A stretch of DNA of 64,000 nucleotides, from assembly GCF_026212465.1 (NCBI RefSeq), contig NC_080055.1, forward strand, positions 16,274,714 through 16,338,713, read 5' to 3'. Positions 35,001 to 50,000 of this stretch are shown one piece after another (within the stretch, counting starts at the first letter, position 1; each line of letters begins with the position of its first letter). A model generated the notes under the pieces. That model was not told the DNA's origin. It searched no databases and saw only the letters and a list, made by a program, of their open reading frames with translations. Source of the stretch: Amaranthus tricolor (Eukaryota; Streptophyta; Magnoliopsida; Caryophyllales; Amaranthaceae). Made by a program: the position numbers and the translations under genes.

Positions 35001-38000
35001 ACATCTAATAGTTAGGCTATAAACAAGAACTAATGAAATTTAGATCCTCCACCCAAGTATATCTGCATAACTACTTTTGGGGACTCCATATTCTACCTCT
35101 CGAGGAAGAAAAAAGCCAAACCTGATTTGAGCTTAACCTTTTCGTGTCACTTTGACAGTGAATGCAAAAATCACTGTCTGTGTGTTTGTGAATGAATGCC
35201 TCCAAAATGCATATTGATTGCCTTTAGCAAGTATATCATTTAACTAGCCTATCAAAGAAATCTAACATGCCTTCAGAATTTCACTTAAATATATACCTCT
35301 CTTATATGATCTTGTCGCACTTTATCAACATTAGACAACAATTCTTCCAGAGAACCAAATTCCGTTATCAACTGAACTGCATTCACTTCCCCTATTCCTG
35401 TTACCCCTGTATAAGAAGTTGCTCGTATTGTTAGAATCTTATAACAGACTTCAACGACCAATAAAAAGAGATTGACACTTGGTGATGAGTAAAGGAGATT
35501 CTTGAACTTTCAAATCTAACCTGGGATGTTATCACTTTTATCACCAACAAGTGCAACAACATCAACAAACTGCGAAGGACTTAGAGTTCCATATCTTTTG
35601 GCAAAATCCTCCAAGCCAAATGAGACCATCCTGCACAACCCCAAAAATACCAGAATGAACAACAGAGAAACTCCAAGTGCAATTAAGTGGATAAAAAGCA
35701 GTACTTAAATAACGTTCATCTTCCACAGGTATTTTTAGCAGCTGATATGAGTAAAATGGGAAATCCCATTATTACTTTTTGTAGATTATAACTTCAAGAA
35801 GCACCAGAATATTGGTTTGGGCATGTGCAACATCCATCAAAAGGTTGCATCAATGAGTAGGTGTTAAAGTTATTCAGATGAAAACCAACAACCGAACTAA
35901 ATCAACCCATTAAAAAAGTTTTGGTTTGTGTTTTAAAAAAAATTATTTTTAAGATTTGGATTCGGAAATTGAAGACCAAATTTAGATTCCGTTTGACAAA
36001 TTAAAAACTCTTTGAAAGTATATGATCAAGAAAATCTGGACAATGGAATATGGATACACAACAAATTCAAGAAGAGAGTAAAAAGAAGAGTAGGAAGTGT
36101 GTGGATAAAGAAAATTCCATCAATAGTGTGGATCAAGCATACAAAACATATCACATTAACTGCTCATCAATAATTAGTATTGTAAGTAAAAAGAGCTATA
36201 AACCCATTTCTGACTTCACTGGAAAACATTAATCAAGTCAGGAGCCAAAAGACGGCGAAGCTGCACTGCTATTCTGTGCACGTCACAGGCACCAATATTA
36301 GCACTGGCAACTAAGGCAATCATTTTCATTTAAGAAATCCACTCCAATTGTTCATTTGTTTGCATGATGCATGCTTCTAATCTAACAGATTACAGGCATT
36401 TAACTTGGAATAAATACACCATGAGTGAAACTTTTATTGATAATTGCTTTAGGTGATCAAAGTTGAAAGAAGATGTAACAGCCACTAAGCATTGCTCGCC
36501 ATAACTAGACTTTTCTTGGTTCTATTAATAGCTATCACTGTTTTAAGCTATGCATGACAAAAACATTTTCTATCCTATTTACCTGTGTCAATTATGATAT
36601 ATGTTTTTCAAATGGAAGATACAAAACCTCATTTTAAAATGCATTGAGTCATCATGTGTATGCCCTTACATGCAAAAACTAGAGTTGAAATGCCAACTAT
36701 CCAGAAGAATGGCATTGGGTTATATAAACATATAGCCAAAGGGGACAAAAAAAAGTGCATGAAAGTTGAAACAGATACATAATCATAAAGATGCAACAGA
36801 AATGTTTTCACCAACCAGAAATACCATATGCAGTAATGAATGAGTAAAAGTATGATAAAAGAAGCTTAGAATTGTATTAAGCAACGAATTTGTCCGCTAA
36901 TTGACCACAGTAGTAATGTGTGGTATATTTCTTTTAAATATCAAAAGCTTCCCTAATCTCTAGTGATGAGAATTCAAAACACATTATTAAAAAAATTCTT
37001 TTCAATTAACACATGCGGCCCATTTCAATGAAAAGCGATATCAACCTAAAAAACATAAACAATGTCTAGCCAGAAGAAACAGACTCATTTGAACTTTTGC
37101 AAGACCCAAAGTCCTAGTTTTTGCTTTAATTTTTCCAGAATCCTAAGTAATGAGATTTTCATTGAAGGCCATGTAATGTAAAGTGGCTCATTTGGCATCT
37201 CAAGACATACATCTACTTTTGGTTAATCTTAGCTGTGAGGGTACAATGTCCTACAATCCTAGTACCCCCACTCCCTCAATAGGAACACAGTTTCTTCAGG
37301 TGAAAAAAGAAGTTGTCATGAGGACACTTCACTAAATGTGTGCTTGGCATAAGGAGACGTGTGCATTGATCTTGGCATAATGGTTCTACTACTAATAGCA
37401 TTCTACAGAAAGCTTTTGGAGATTTTAGTTGGGAAATAAGATAAAAGCACTTTCTAAAAGGCTTGCTTGATAAGGTAGGAAGTTAATTACAAAAGCTCGT
37501 GAGAAAAAATCATAAGCTAGTTCAATAAGTACAGGAAATCAAGATGAGAGTCATTAAAGAAACAAAAGGTTTTTTAATTTGTTTAGTTTTTTTTTTTTTT
37601 TTTTTTGCGAGTGTCAAGCCACTCAAAGAACTTCAATCAATCTTCACTTTTTAGCTGTAACTGCCAGAATATAATTCCACGGCCTTAAAACCATGATTGA
37701 GATACCAGTTTATAATGGTGTGGTCAAGGGTGAAGGAATATAAAGTTTACTGCAAAATGTCAAAATAGTTTGATCATTAGTAGATATCTATGAAAAGTGG
37801 TGCTGAGAAAAATTAAAGCACAAAAATCCAAGGAGAAAAAATAAGCCAAGGTCGTTAACGATTAAATTTGTGACCCAAATGAGAGAGGGAGTAGCGGAAA
37901 AGAATCAACAGAATCAACACCAAACATCCTAGTGTGCTTTCATTTTCCAGCAATCATTTGTGATTTCTGATTTATCCTACTCTTTTTGACACCATGGACG

Positions 38001-41000
38001 GTAACGTAAACAATAATTTATAATGACATTGCGTATTTATTAACAGAACTTTTTAAAGGAAAAATTTATTAATTAAATAAAGAAAAAGATAAAAGATTAG
38101 AGATAAGGCATCCCTTAACAAACAAGAAAGCTACAATAGGATTCTCCATTCATTCTTACAAAGATTATCAAGAGAAAAATATGAAACAAGCCATTGGCCT
38201 TAGCCCAAAATGTGGCAAGGAACCTAACCCAATTCAACGAAGGACATGAAAAAAACTGATGGGCATCAAAGTACAATTGTAAGAGGTACTAACTGATGCA
38301 TGATCAACTCAAAGATGTTTGGTTTGGGGGCAAATTTTTTCTTGGATAAATTTTTTCCCCATTTTCAGTTGTTTAATTTGAGAAGACTTCAAATGGAAAA
38401 CTTGGGTGGAAATGAGTTTCTACATCACTTTGCTAACATTTTCCTCCAAAATTAGAAGGAAGCTAATTTTCCTTTACCCTTCCATTCCCAACATTCATTT
38501 CTCCCAAGAGTTTTCAAACAAAACCAAACATACGAAAATAAATTATCATTTAAATTTTCAATTAGAAAATAGTTTTCATGGAAAACTGTGTCATAAGAAA
38601 TATATTTCCCACCAAACCACCTCCTTAGAAAAGATATGTTAATAGAGATAAACATAGTAATCACAAAAGGCACTAACTCATCTCCACGTGGAGCAATCCT
38701 CAGAAGACGCAATGAAGGTGACAGAATCTGGAAGAAATCTTTATCTGGTGACACAACCCGTACCTGTGTAGTTAGTGTTACATATCAGTGACAAGTAAAC
38801 TACAATCCAGAGATTGAACTATACACTAACAGAAAAAGGTAGAGAGAGAGATGAATATCCCCCACAAACTCAAATAAACATACAAGACATCTCAAGAAAA
38901 CATGTCTAGCAAGTCATACTATAAAAAAGATAACTTGAAAAATAGGAAACTTCCTAGAACACAATCTAAATAAAAGGACATTTATTCTCAATGAGTATGC
39001 CTAATTCTTACTATGAAACTGTTAAAACGAGAAGATGGACGGAATACGTCGTCAAATCAATGACTGCCAGATTTTAGATTCTTTCATGATAAAGCAGGAT
39101 GCCACATGACATCAATACTTCATACAAACTTGCCAAAGTTAAGGTAGCTGTGTGGGTTGGATTTAGGCCACAAGACAAAAGCGGTCTGGGGAATGCAAAT
39201 TAATTAGGTTAGATGTTATTTTTAACTCAAGTAGCATATATTCATAGCACATATATTTTACACAGAAGGGAAAGGAATGTGATGTTGATTTTGTGCAATC
39301 ATATTTGTTTGAATTGAACAGTCATTGAAATGATGTGATTTAAGCGTGATATAATAATGAAGTCATATATAGGCCATTATAGCTTTATAATGGTTTTTGA
39401 GCTTACCATCCACAAAACCCCGTTAAGTAACTTAAGATTTAATAACATAGAGTAACAACCATTATAAGTTGTTTTTCTAACATATTATCCATTATAGTAC
39501 TTTTTTATAAATAAGTATTAGGTTCTAAAAGGTTTATTATAAATCTATTACAAGTTTTATTTTAAATATATCTTTTACAGAACTCAAGTTACGGTTATAA
39601 AACTAATATTTTCGAGTTAAAAATTCAATAATGATATCCGCAAAATGAGTCGTCACATCGTGAGGTGCCGCGTCCGACACATCACAACTATTACCGCAAT
39701 CGCGACAATATCACCATTTTTTTATGGATGTAAGGTCAACATGACGAACTCTATATCAATAAAATTCTCCATCATCTTATCATGTCTTCTTAGAGTCGAG
39801 CTTTCCCAAACCATAGTTCTTTATGGTCAAATTACAATAATGGAATTAGGTCAGCCAAAGAAACCAACAATCGAGGGCTAAGCTTCTTCATGTGAATGAT
39901 TAAAATCTCTTATTTTAATGGTCATAGATTTAGAGCCAAATGTCGCACTGTTGAGGAAAATTTTTAATTTTGTTTCCAAAACTCTAGAACAAACTAAGAG
40001 TACATAGCTTTGTTCTGATCATGCAAAACAACATAATTTTCTATTGATATATTGTTTAGTACATAAAACAATCAGCTATATTGTGGAAAAGTTGAAAGAG
40101 AATCGTTTTAGATAGTTTGGGTGTGTGCGAATTCAAGGTATTAGCGAACTGAGAAAGTTGGATCTCGGGAGATTTAAAAAGATGGTGAGGAAGACCAAAG
40201 ATGACTTGGGGGACAGGGGTGGAAAAGGATATGAATGATCAAGACTTACAAATTGAGATGGTAGAAAGTCAAAACGAATGGATCAGAAGAATCCATGTGG
40301 AAGACCATTGAAATTGAAGAAAAAAAATTACATAATGAAGATTTTAATCTATAATTGCATTTTTGTTGTTGAACTATTATTATTATACAATAATATGCTC
40401 ATAGCTATTATAATTGCAGTATATGAAGTACTTTTAGTGGATAATCAATAAACTTCTTAGTTAAGCATTTTGTTAACGATCAAAATTATGAGCAACTATA
40501 ATTTAAATGATAAATAATAGTAAAAAATTAATAAGGAGATGTTATAAGAACTTTCTCTACAATTTAGAGAGATGTTAGAAGAAATCTTTTATAACCTCTT
40601 TTCGACAACTAACGTTATAACAGTGAAATATCAAGTGTTACACGTTAGATAACAGTTGTGGCAACTCTCAAACAGGTTACATACGGCCATTACATAACAT
40701 AACAGACTTGTTTTTATTCCACGCTTTGGGTCTATGCAAATAGATAGTTAGTAATTTTGAATTAAATATTTATCACTTGGTATTTTAGTAATAACTTTTA
40801 TAAGGTTTGAGAAAACCTACAATATAAATTGATTTAATTGGAAAATTTCTATGTATTAAAATTTTTGTCAATTAAAAATGCCTAATAAAACATGTAACAT
40901 GGTATTGCTATCACCTATAAAAATCACTTATATTCTTTAACTCCTTCTTTCCAAGACATTTTTAGCATGAATAAAAAATCACTTATGTTCTCCATAAAAA

Positions 41001-44000
41001 TCATCCTCATCCTTTCAGTTTATCTACTGCTATATACAATAGCAAACCTATTATATTCATATTATAATTTTTAACTCCCTCTTTTCAGGACATTTTTAGC
41101 TTCTCTAATCCACTTAAACCTCTTAAAGGCATTCTGAAACATTCATTTCAAAGCTAGAATGGTGCATTTTGTGCTTGATGCGACCCCTGCTCGGGTGCTT
41201 CTTTACCTTATCTTCAATATCTTCACTCCATGCTCCAGCCGAATATTTTCTTCCTAGCTTCACCTTATAATTTATAAATACATCTTAGCTCAAACATCTT
41301 GTCACATATATAGAATTTCCTTTTACCCTAACATATGCTAAGGTTGAACAAAATCCAGGTTGGTACCCCATTCCATTTCCACCCAACCTTGATCATATGA
41401 ATCACATCTTGGTCAAGTTCTCCATTGGAAGAAACGATCCAAGTTACCATGACTAAAAAGAAAATTTCATGCAACCAAAAACTTTATTAAAAGGTAGTTT
41501 CGGGAAAAAACTTATATATCAAAATTGTGCTTGATAAGGTAAACGTCCTTAAAATTAACAAAAAAAGAGCCATGTGATCCATACAAAATATAATATATAT
41601 TTTTAGGATATAAATTTGATTACACAACAAGAATTTCACCTTGTAACCAGCATCGACACTCCTTAAAGCAAGAGTTCCTATAACATCATCAGCTTCAACA
41701 CCAGGCACCTAAGATCAAAGAGGAAAATGTAATAAGTTATCACAAAGAGGAAATTCAAAATATCATATCTACACATGTAGCTGTTTTGTTAACTTGGTTA
41801 CCTCAATTACTTTAATTGACATAGCCTTGATGGACGCTTTTAAGTACTGAAGTCCTTGAACCACCGTATCAGGCGTAGGGCCACGGTTGCTCTTATATTG
41901 TGGATACATGGTGTGGCGAAAATTTGTGCCTTCACCAAAATAGTACTAATTTCATTAGTCACCTTCACAAAATATCTCGGATAAGAACTTAACAAACAAG
42001 AATTAGACACACTGTTACATCGTACATAAAGAACAAACATTATCACCCCACAAGAAGCAACAATACATCATGTTACCAAAAATAATCTCTTCCAAGCATC
42101 CATATACACGTACCACTGCTAATAGCATAGAGAACTTGTGCTACATCATTTTTTACAATAAAGTTAACAAAGTAGCAATTTTAAATTTTGACATATTAAT
42201 TCCCAAATTTGCAAGAATGCATCCCCAAATACGAAAATCACCTGATTTTGCAGATTCTTTTCTTTTTTACTTAACAAATTTTGAGTTCAACTAACATAGA
42301 ACAGATGTATAAGAGCTGTCAACTGGCCCTTAAACTGCTACTAATAATCACAGAGATCATTGTCAACTAGAACAGAGTAGAGACTCAACTAAATGTATGC
42401 AATTGTCAAAACAATGGCGCATGTGAACAAAAAAAAGGAACACCCTGTAATCAGTCATTTAAGCTAAGAATCACAGTTTGACGATTAGCCTTATCCCCTC
42501 TCCCTTGAAAAAGAAGGTTCAAAAAGCACTAAGAATACATTAGTACATAGAGGTTTAAATGCCCTAGCATTCATGAATCAAACACATCAAAAGGTAATCA
42601 TACACTTTGTGCTATCTAATTAAAGAACAGAAACATCTATTGTTAACAAAGTTTTCGAACACTCATACAAAGCAAAATTATAAAAAGTATATCATATCAA
42701 GATATGAATTATAAAAAGTTAATCATATTTAGATATGACAAGCACCCAAAGATTAAAACTATAATTGCAAGGCTATTTTTGACTAACCCAATTTTCATAC
42801 AAGGGAGCTACTCATCTAGCTCATCTCTATATGAGTATCCAATCACAAAATGTTCACTCAAAAAATTTTTAAACCCAAACAGTAGGTGGTACCAAAAATG
42901 GAAATTTGCCATGTCATTTAATAACAAAAAATGAATTTTTTCAAAACAATTACAGAAAAGCTTGATGGATTAAAACAATTTGGTTACAATGATGTAGAAA
43001 AATATTCAGTCAAGGTAGTTCAAAGAATTTTCCCCTCCTTCATACTTCCACCCTTCCCCTTGGGGAGTTCAAAGAATTGAAGATTTTAAAAAATCATATT
43101 GAAACATACCTTTGAACATTAGACTTTGTTTTGAGGAAATAGTGATTTCACCATATGGAGTTCCTGAAATAAGAAAGTTCTTTATTAAAGATGCAAAACG
43201 TTTGCATATCTTCAGGATACTCTGCTTCATAATGATGAGAAAGTTTTTCAAAATACAAATTCCAGCGAACTAGTTTGGTAGTCTTCTTAAACTCCGTAAC
43301 ACGTTCTTGAAAGTTGAAGTATATCATGCAAGAAAGTATGTCAACAGGATCAACACTGAGAGAATACATTATTTCTCTTTTTCTCCTAATGTCCTTTCCC
43401 AATAAATTTGCAGCAACTAAAGGATTTCAAATTAGAGATCACATTGTATAAGGCTTGCCATAGTAAAACATCAGTTAAGACACTTTAGATGGTTTAACCA
43501 ACATTTTTCCTATCATGATTTGGCTTCTAGCTCATAGCCAAATTCCAAATGTCTTCTTAGATTTGGTTGACGAAAAAGGCAATGAAAGCATTTTGCTCAT
43601 TTCTCATCATGTCACTCATTATAATAAAATGAAAAGGAAGTCAAGAATACAACACTTGAAGGGCAGACCGTGCTCCATTATCTTTTGGTTGGGTGGCATA
43701 TATATCAAGATCTTAGTCCAACTCTAAGAAACACAAATGCAAGAAATGATAGCTCTCTTCTCAAGCATTAATGACAATAGCATAACATTATTAAACCCAT
43801 GAGAGTATTTAAGAACATTCAGGTTAGCAATTTTATACATTAGCATCAGATCACATTGTGATTCAGCTAAAGGTTTTTAAAAACTCATTCACTCTAGTGT
43901 GATTTGACAGGAAAATTGTGAATACAATAACATAGGCAACTTAGGCCCATACAACACAAATTAAAACCACGTTACTATCATTGCAGATAACCAACCTTCT

Positions 44001-47000
44001 ACTGACCAACCATTTCTGGCCATCGAAAAGAAAACCTAAATAATAGTCTCAACTCCATCCTTAACAGCATGTGATATTAGCAATCACCTCCAAATTTCAA
44101 GTGAGGAAGTTGTTTCCAGACCATAGAGTAAAAACAAGGCCTTATCGCATCGCATTGTCCCCATTGTAAAGGGGTAAAAAAACCGCGTTTTTGGTCATAT
44201 CAAGGGATATCTTATGGTTTCGACCGATACTTAGTCCTTATGATAACCACATCACTCTTGTTATCGCATTACAGTTCCATTACCGCAGTCGCGAATGTTA
44301 CCACAATTTTACACTATGTTCCAGACATGTAGAGTTCACAAAAGCACTATCAACACTATATGAAGCATTAGTTATAAAAGCTTTATAGGGTTCATAATCA
44401 AGGGCTAAAAGGTTCGTAAGGTCACAACTGGCAACACCCAAATTTTCTTTAATAAACAACTTAGCCTTAAGTACAGAAATTAACTTAAGCACAAGAAGAT
44501 ACATATTCACAAGCTTAGGCGGAAAGATATACAGCCAGTTCTACAGCTAAAGGCATGAAAATGCTAGATTAGAAACCTCACCAATATGGTCAAACACCAC
44601 CTGAAAAAAAATATAGTAATACATAAAAGGTAAGTAACTATGCAAATTGACTACATATAAGCAATTGAACAACAATCAAATACATAAATGAAAAAGTTCA
44701 CTAAAATACATTTGAACAAGCTAACACACACGTTATTAAAAAATTGACACTGCAATGTTTCAGTCTCACAACATCTGATAACCTAAGTCGGCCATTCGAC
44801 CGCAAAAAAAAAAAAATAGAAGTCAAAAATTTGTAGTTATATCCTCAGCTACCTACCCGACCCCTCTTTTTTTTAAGATAAGCTTTAAAAAATAAGTCAA
44901 CAGATAGTGAAAATGAAATCAAGGATACACAACCCTCTATTTAGTAAAATAGAAAATAACAATGATTAAACAAGGGAAGAAATAATCCCAAAAAGCCAAC
45001 AAAAAACTATTTTGAAATGAAATCCTACCAAACAATCAAAGTTTGATGACCAATCTTGTTGCAGAAGTCCTAGAATTCTTCTATCAAGATAATCATATAA
45101 TAGCCGCTCAAGTTGTACAGCCATTGTCCCACTAGAACCAAAGAACTTCTAAGTATCAGCGCAAGAAGCATGATTAATTACATGACATCATCAAAGCATA
45201 CAATCCAATGCCCATTCCTTTGAAGTACACAACAAATTTATCAATTTATGCCAAGAAGCAGACTGCAACAAAGAATTGAACCCCATCCCAACCAAGAATA
45301 TGTTCATAAACTACAAGTTAAGAAGACCAAAACATGTTTTCTTTAACTTATACTAAATCTTAAAGTCTTGGAAATCCCTAAAATTTTTCCCCGCGGGAAC
45401 TCTAAACTGAAAGTCCACAACAAGTAATACAATCTTAGACAGCAAAGCACGACTCTTTAGCATTGTTGAGTTCTCATTAGTTTTCTACATAAACTCGATC
45501 CTGAGTGGAAGCTCTCATCAGTTAGCGCATGAGCTATTGCAAAAGTAAAAAATATAAACTTACTAAATGTTGAAAACAAATCCTTTGGTCGTTTCCATAT
45601 ATAGAAATTAAAATCTTGTGATCAACCATCTAATAAAAAACAGAATAAACAAGTCCACAACTTGAAATCATATTACATTTTTGCGTAAAAAAATATTGGA
45701 ATTAAAGATACGATAAGTGTCAATGATAGAGAATGAAAGATCCTTTAGGTCAATTGATAAGCATACCTAGTCATTTTCATCATCGCACTTCTATCAATGA
45801 TAAAGGGCCAAAGGCCATGAAAAACTCGCATAAATTGAGAAGTAACCAACAATAACCAACAGAAGCAAGAAGCAAGAAGCAACTATGACTATATACCACA
45901 AATTTAAAGCTATCATCTGGCCATGGTAATAGTAGACTAAAATTTGAAAGCATCAAACTCAGTAGCTTTGAACTACACTACAAAATACACCCTTGATTTT
46001 GAAGTCATCCGTAATGATCATATGCAGCAATAGAGCTAGGTAAAGTTAGGGATAGTCATGGGTCCAAGACCCTGTTGGACCTGCTCCGGATTCGCCTCTT
46101 TTTTAAGGGTCTGGGTCTTAATTTTTGAGACCCATCGAATCCGGGTCGGATCTGGATCATAAAAATATTTGACGGGTCCAGGTCCGGGTCCTAAGGTGAA
46201 GACCCAGACCCGGACCCGGACCCGGACCCTAAACCTTTAAATTTAATATTATGAATTTCTGAAATCTAAATTCTAATATTAATTTTTTTATTATTAATAT
46301 ATGATGCCTTAAATATTGATTATTTGCCTTCTCCTTAATCTCAATCCAGTAACTACCGAAGTACCAGTGTCCAATAACCCTAACTTTTTCTTTCTACTCT
46401 AATATAAACTATGTATCTCATTTAGTCTTTTATATTTGATTTTTAATTATGTATTTAGACATGTGTTTTTACGTTTTAGTAATTATTTTGTATTTGAATT
46501 TTATGGACTCAAACAATACGATAATAAGTTGCTTTCAAAACTACAAAAGACTCGCAAAAGGTTCAATTTTGACAAATCAAAGAGGCTTTATATAAGACCC
46601 ATTAAGGACCCTAGACCCGTCAGATCCGTAGGGTCTGGGTCTGAAAATTTTGGACCCTTAGGGTCCGGATCCGGGTCTGGATCCATAAAAAATAAAAGTG
46701 TCCGGGTTCGAGTCTGGCCAGACCCGCTCCAGACCCGCCCCATGACCATCCTTAGGTAAAGTATGATGAACAACTTTATATTTATCTTATGATTGCTAAT
46801 TACTTGTTTATTTTAAGGAACAAAATCTGAGTTGTGAACTACTTATGAATCAATATAAGTAATTCGTAAGGAATAAGTTTCAGAAAATGAACATCTTAGT
46901 TTTACGAAGTGACATAGTTACCGTGAATTTGATAGGGGTAGACGAGGGTACTTCTTAGGGATATTGCCTCATAGCGCCTAAGATGAGCCTCAGAGTGCCT

Positions 47001-50000
47001 TTGGTCTTAGCCTTAGAAGAAGCCCATTTGATGCGGCACACACCTGCTCCTCTTTACTTTTTTTCTCTATTTTTCTTCTCTACTGCTGCTTATTACTTTT
47101 GCTTAATCTATTTGAGGTTATTATTATTTTTTTCTTGGGTTTTAGGGCTCCTCACACCTAAAGGCTAGTCTTGTAGGGATCATAGTGCAAAATATTATCT
47201 ATATCTATATCACGACCGTATTGTAAATTGATTTTTTAGCTCAAAATATAGGTCGAGAGAACCACAAAATCATCAAAATTGACTCCAAAATATTTCACAA
47301 ATGAGACCGAAACCACATTTTTTAGTGCAAGGAACCCTTAGCACTATAGGGAGCATTCTGCCTTTTAAAACTAAGATGAACATAAAGTGGACGAGGGAAA
47401 AGAAGAACAAGACAATCTACTCATAAGAAAGTGGTGAGACTGAGGAGGTAAATAGAGACATTAGACTAAGTTCAAGGGAAAAGGTTCATCAAGAGAGTCT
47501 AACGACTATGCTAAAGGAATATACTATTGGCTATAACATGCTACAATTATTTTCCCATTAGGAGGAATATATGTACGTACTTCAGTACACGCATATGTTT
47601 GACATCTAATCTAAACTTCTTTTAAAGAAGAGCGATCTCCACAACTTTCAAGGAAGCATTAAATCCTTGACATTCAAACTGAATATAACTAAACAAATCC
47701 AAATTTAAAACATAAAAAGACATAGAAATATATAAAAGCTTACCGCAACATGTGATGGATTGAAAGCGAGTACATCTATTATCTGCAAAAAAGATGATTG
47801 CTAGTCATTACAAATTATTAAGCAAATAATAAGTTTAAATTAGAATCAAATTCTTCTATCCACACTCAAAAGTCAACCAAAAATCTAAAAAAAAAAAAAC
47901 AATAGTTGTTGGATAACAATTGGGTTTGGTAAAGAGGATTTAACAATAAAATGAAGAGAGGGGATTGTTATCTTGTGGATCAATACTCTTGTTTTGGAAA
48001 AGGAAAAGGAAGGCTAATGGAAGAATCTCATTTACTATTCATTTTAATAATTAATCAATAAAGTCTTCAATTTTAGAAGATTCAGAAGAAAAATACAGGC
48101 CCACTTTATCTCCCTCCACAATTGTTGTCTAAACACAACATAAGAAACAATAACTCATGATGACAATACTAGTTGGACACACGTGAAGGAAGAATTCAAA
48201 GGGGAAGCTTGAGCAGGAAATGACTACAGAGACAATTAACATGTTCTATTCACAAACTCGAATGTCCCCTCATAAACAAAATGAAAAGGGAAGAGAGAAA
48301 GAAGACGTCATATAATAGACAATTATACCATACTTTTAGTAAATCAAAAGTGAGACAGCACAGACTTCCATGAGCAAGAAAACAAATGAATTCAAATAAG
48401 ACAAGGACAAAAAGAGCACACAGAACTATTATTTGAAACATGTAATATAACTCCAGAAATGGACAAGAATGTACGACCGCGGTAATCAAATGTGAACAAG
48501 ACCTGTGGTAGAAGGGGGGCAATGGAGACAATTAACATGTTCTATTCACAAACTCGAATGTCCCCTCATAAACAAAATGAAAAGGGAAGAGAGAAAGATG
48601 ACATCATATAATAGACAATTATACCATACTTTTAGTAAATCAAAAGTGAGACAGCACAAACTTCCATGAGCAAGAAAACAAATGAATTCAAATAAGACAA
48701 GGACAAAAAGAGCACACAGAACTATTATTTGAAACATGTAATAAAACTCCAGAAATAGACAAGAATGTACGACCGCGGTAATCAAATGTGAACAAGACCT
48801 GTGGTAGAAGGGGGCAACCAGGGAACTTACAAGAGATAAAGCTGCGAATATGGTCAATGCCCAGTCTCCATTACCATCAGCGTTAGAAAGATAGCCATGG
48901 TGCAATTTTGCTAGCAGACCAAGGAAAAAAAAACAATTAGAAGTAAATCAACAGTTCCCAATTTATTTCCAGCAAAGAATCTGTGCAAAATGAAGCAGTT
49001 CAAATATACAGGATAGAAAAGCAACAATATCAAGCTTTTACATTGTTCTAGCCAATGTTGCACGTAATTGGATACACTATGAAACATAGTACTAGAACGT
49101 TGAACACTACCTATAAAGCATGTGGAACGATAGTGACGAAGTGTTTTTTTAAACCATATATACATAGTATAACATTACCTTGATATGAAACATAATGTCG
49201 CTTTCAAGCCTCAAACTTCAAATGAAGTTTTGGAAAGCACATAGTTCATAGTTTTGGGTTGAAGTTCCAAGAACGAGGAGCAATGAATAGTTCCCAGTTC
49301 CCAGTTTAAGGCTCATAAAAGATATAAACAAGATCAACTAAAAAAGGTTTGAAAGATGAAGCTCATGCACACAATAATTTACTATGATCACCAAGTTTAA
49401 AGTAGAAGTGTATCAAATTGATGATGACATGGTGTCTAAAAAGAGTTCATGCTATCACTATTAAAGCTGCTTTAATGATTGCCAAATAGTTGATTAAGTT
49501 AATGCCTTTTTAAGCAAAAGAAGATGTCAGGAAAATATATTAAAACACTAAAAAATACAAAATAACATAAGTGTGTGCAAAAGTACCTAAAAGTTTGTAG
49601 TAGGCTCTGTATATAATAGCGCTTCCATCAATGAGCATCACCCTACCATTTGGAAAAGCTTCACTTGATGCGGCACCATTGGCAGTGACAGAATGTGAAA
49701 ATACACGTTGACTGATGGTTTGCACACCTTTTAATGAATTGTCCACATTTCTAGCAGAGGAAAAGAGTGGAAATTTGGGAGTATCTCGTTTTGAACAGTA
49801 AGATACCTTGGAAAACCCCTATTGGTATCAAAAGTGTCAACAGAAAGTGATCAGTTTGATGTTGAACAACTTTAGTAATACTATGCACGCAAATACTGGA
49901 AAACATAAGCAGAGTAAAATTTGTATAATTAGAAATTAAAATTCCTTTATTGTTGAAAGATAAAAAAATTTTAAAATAGAAAATTTCAAAAAAAAATTTG

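Noticed and set aside
45976..46046. CACTACAAAATACACCC as a CACTA transposon start
   Set aside because: No subterminal repeats follow, and the adjacent structure is a hAT element with its own clear boundaries.
48250..48905. Two near-identical 93- and 119-codon frames on the minus strand
   Set aside because: They arise from the 296-bp tandem duplication in intron 3. Only the first part of the second one overlaps real coding sequence (exon 3).
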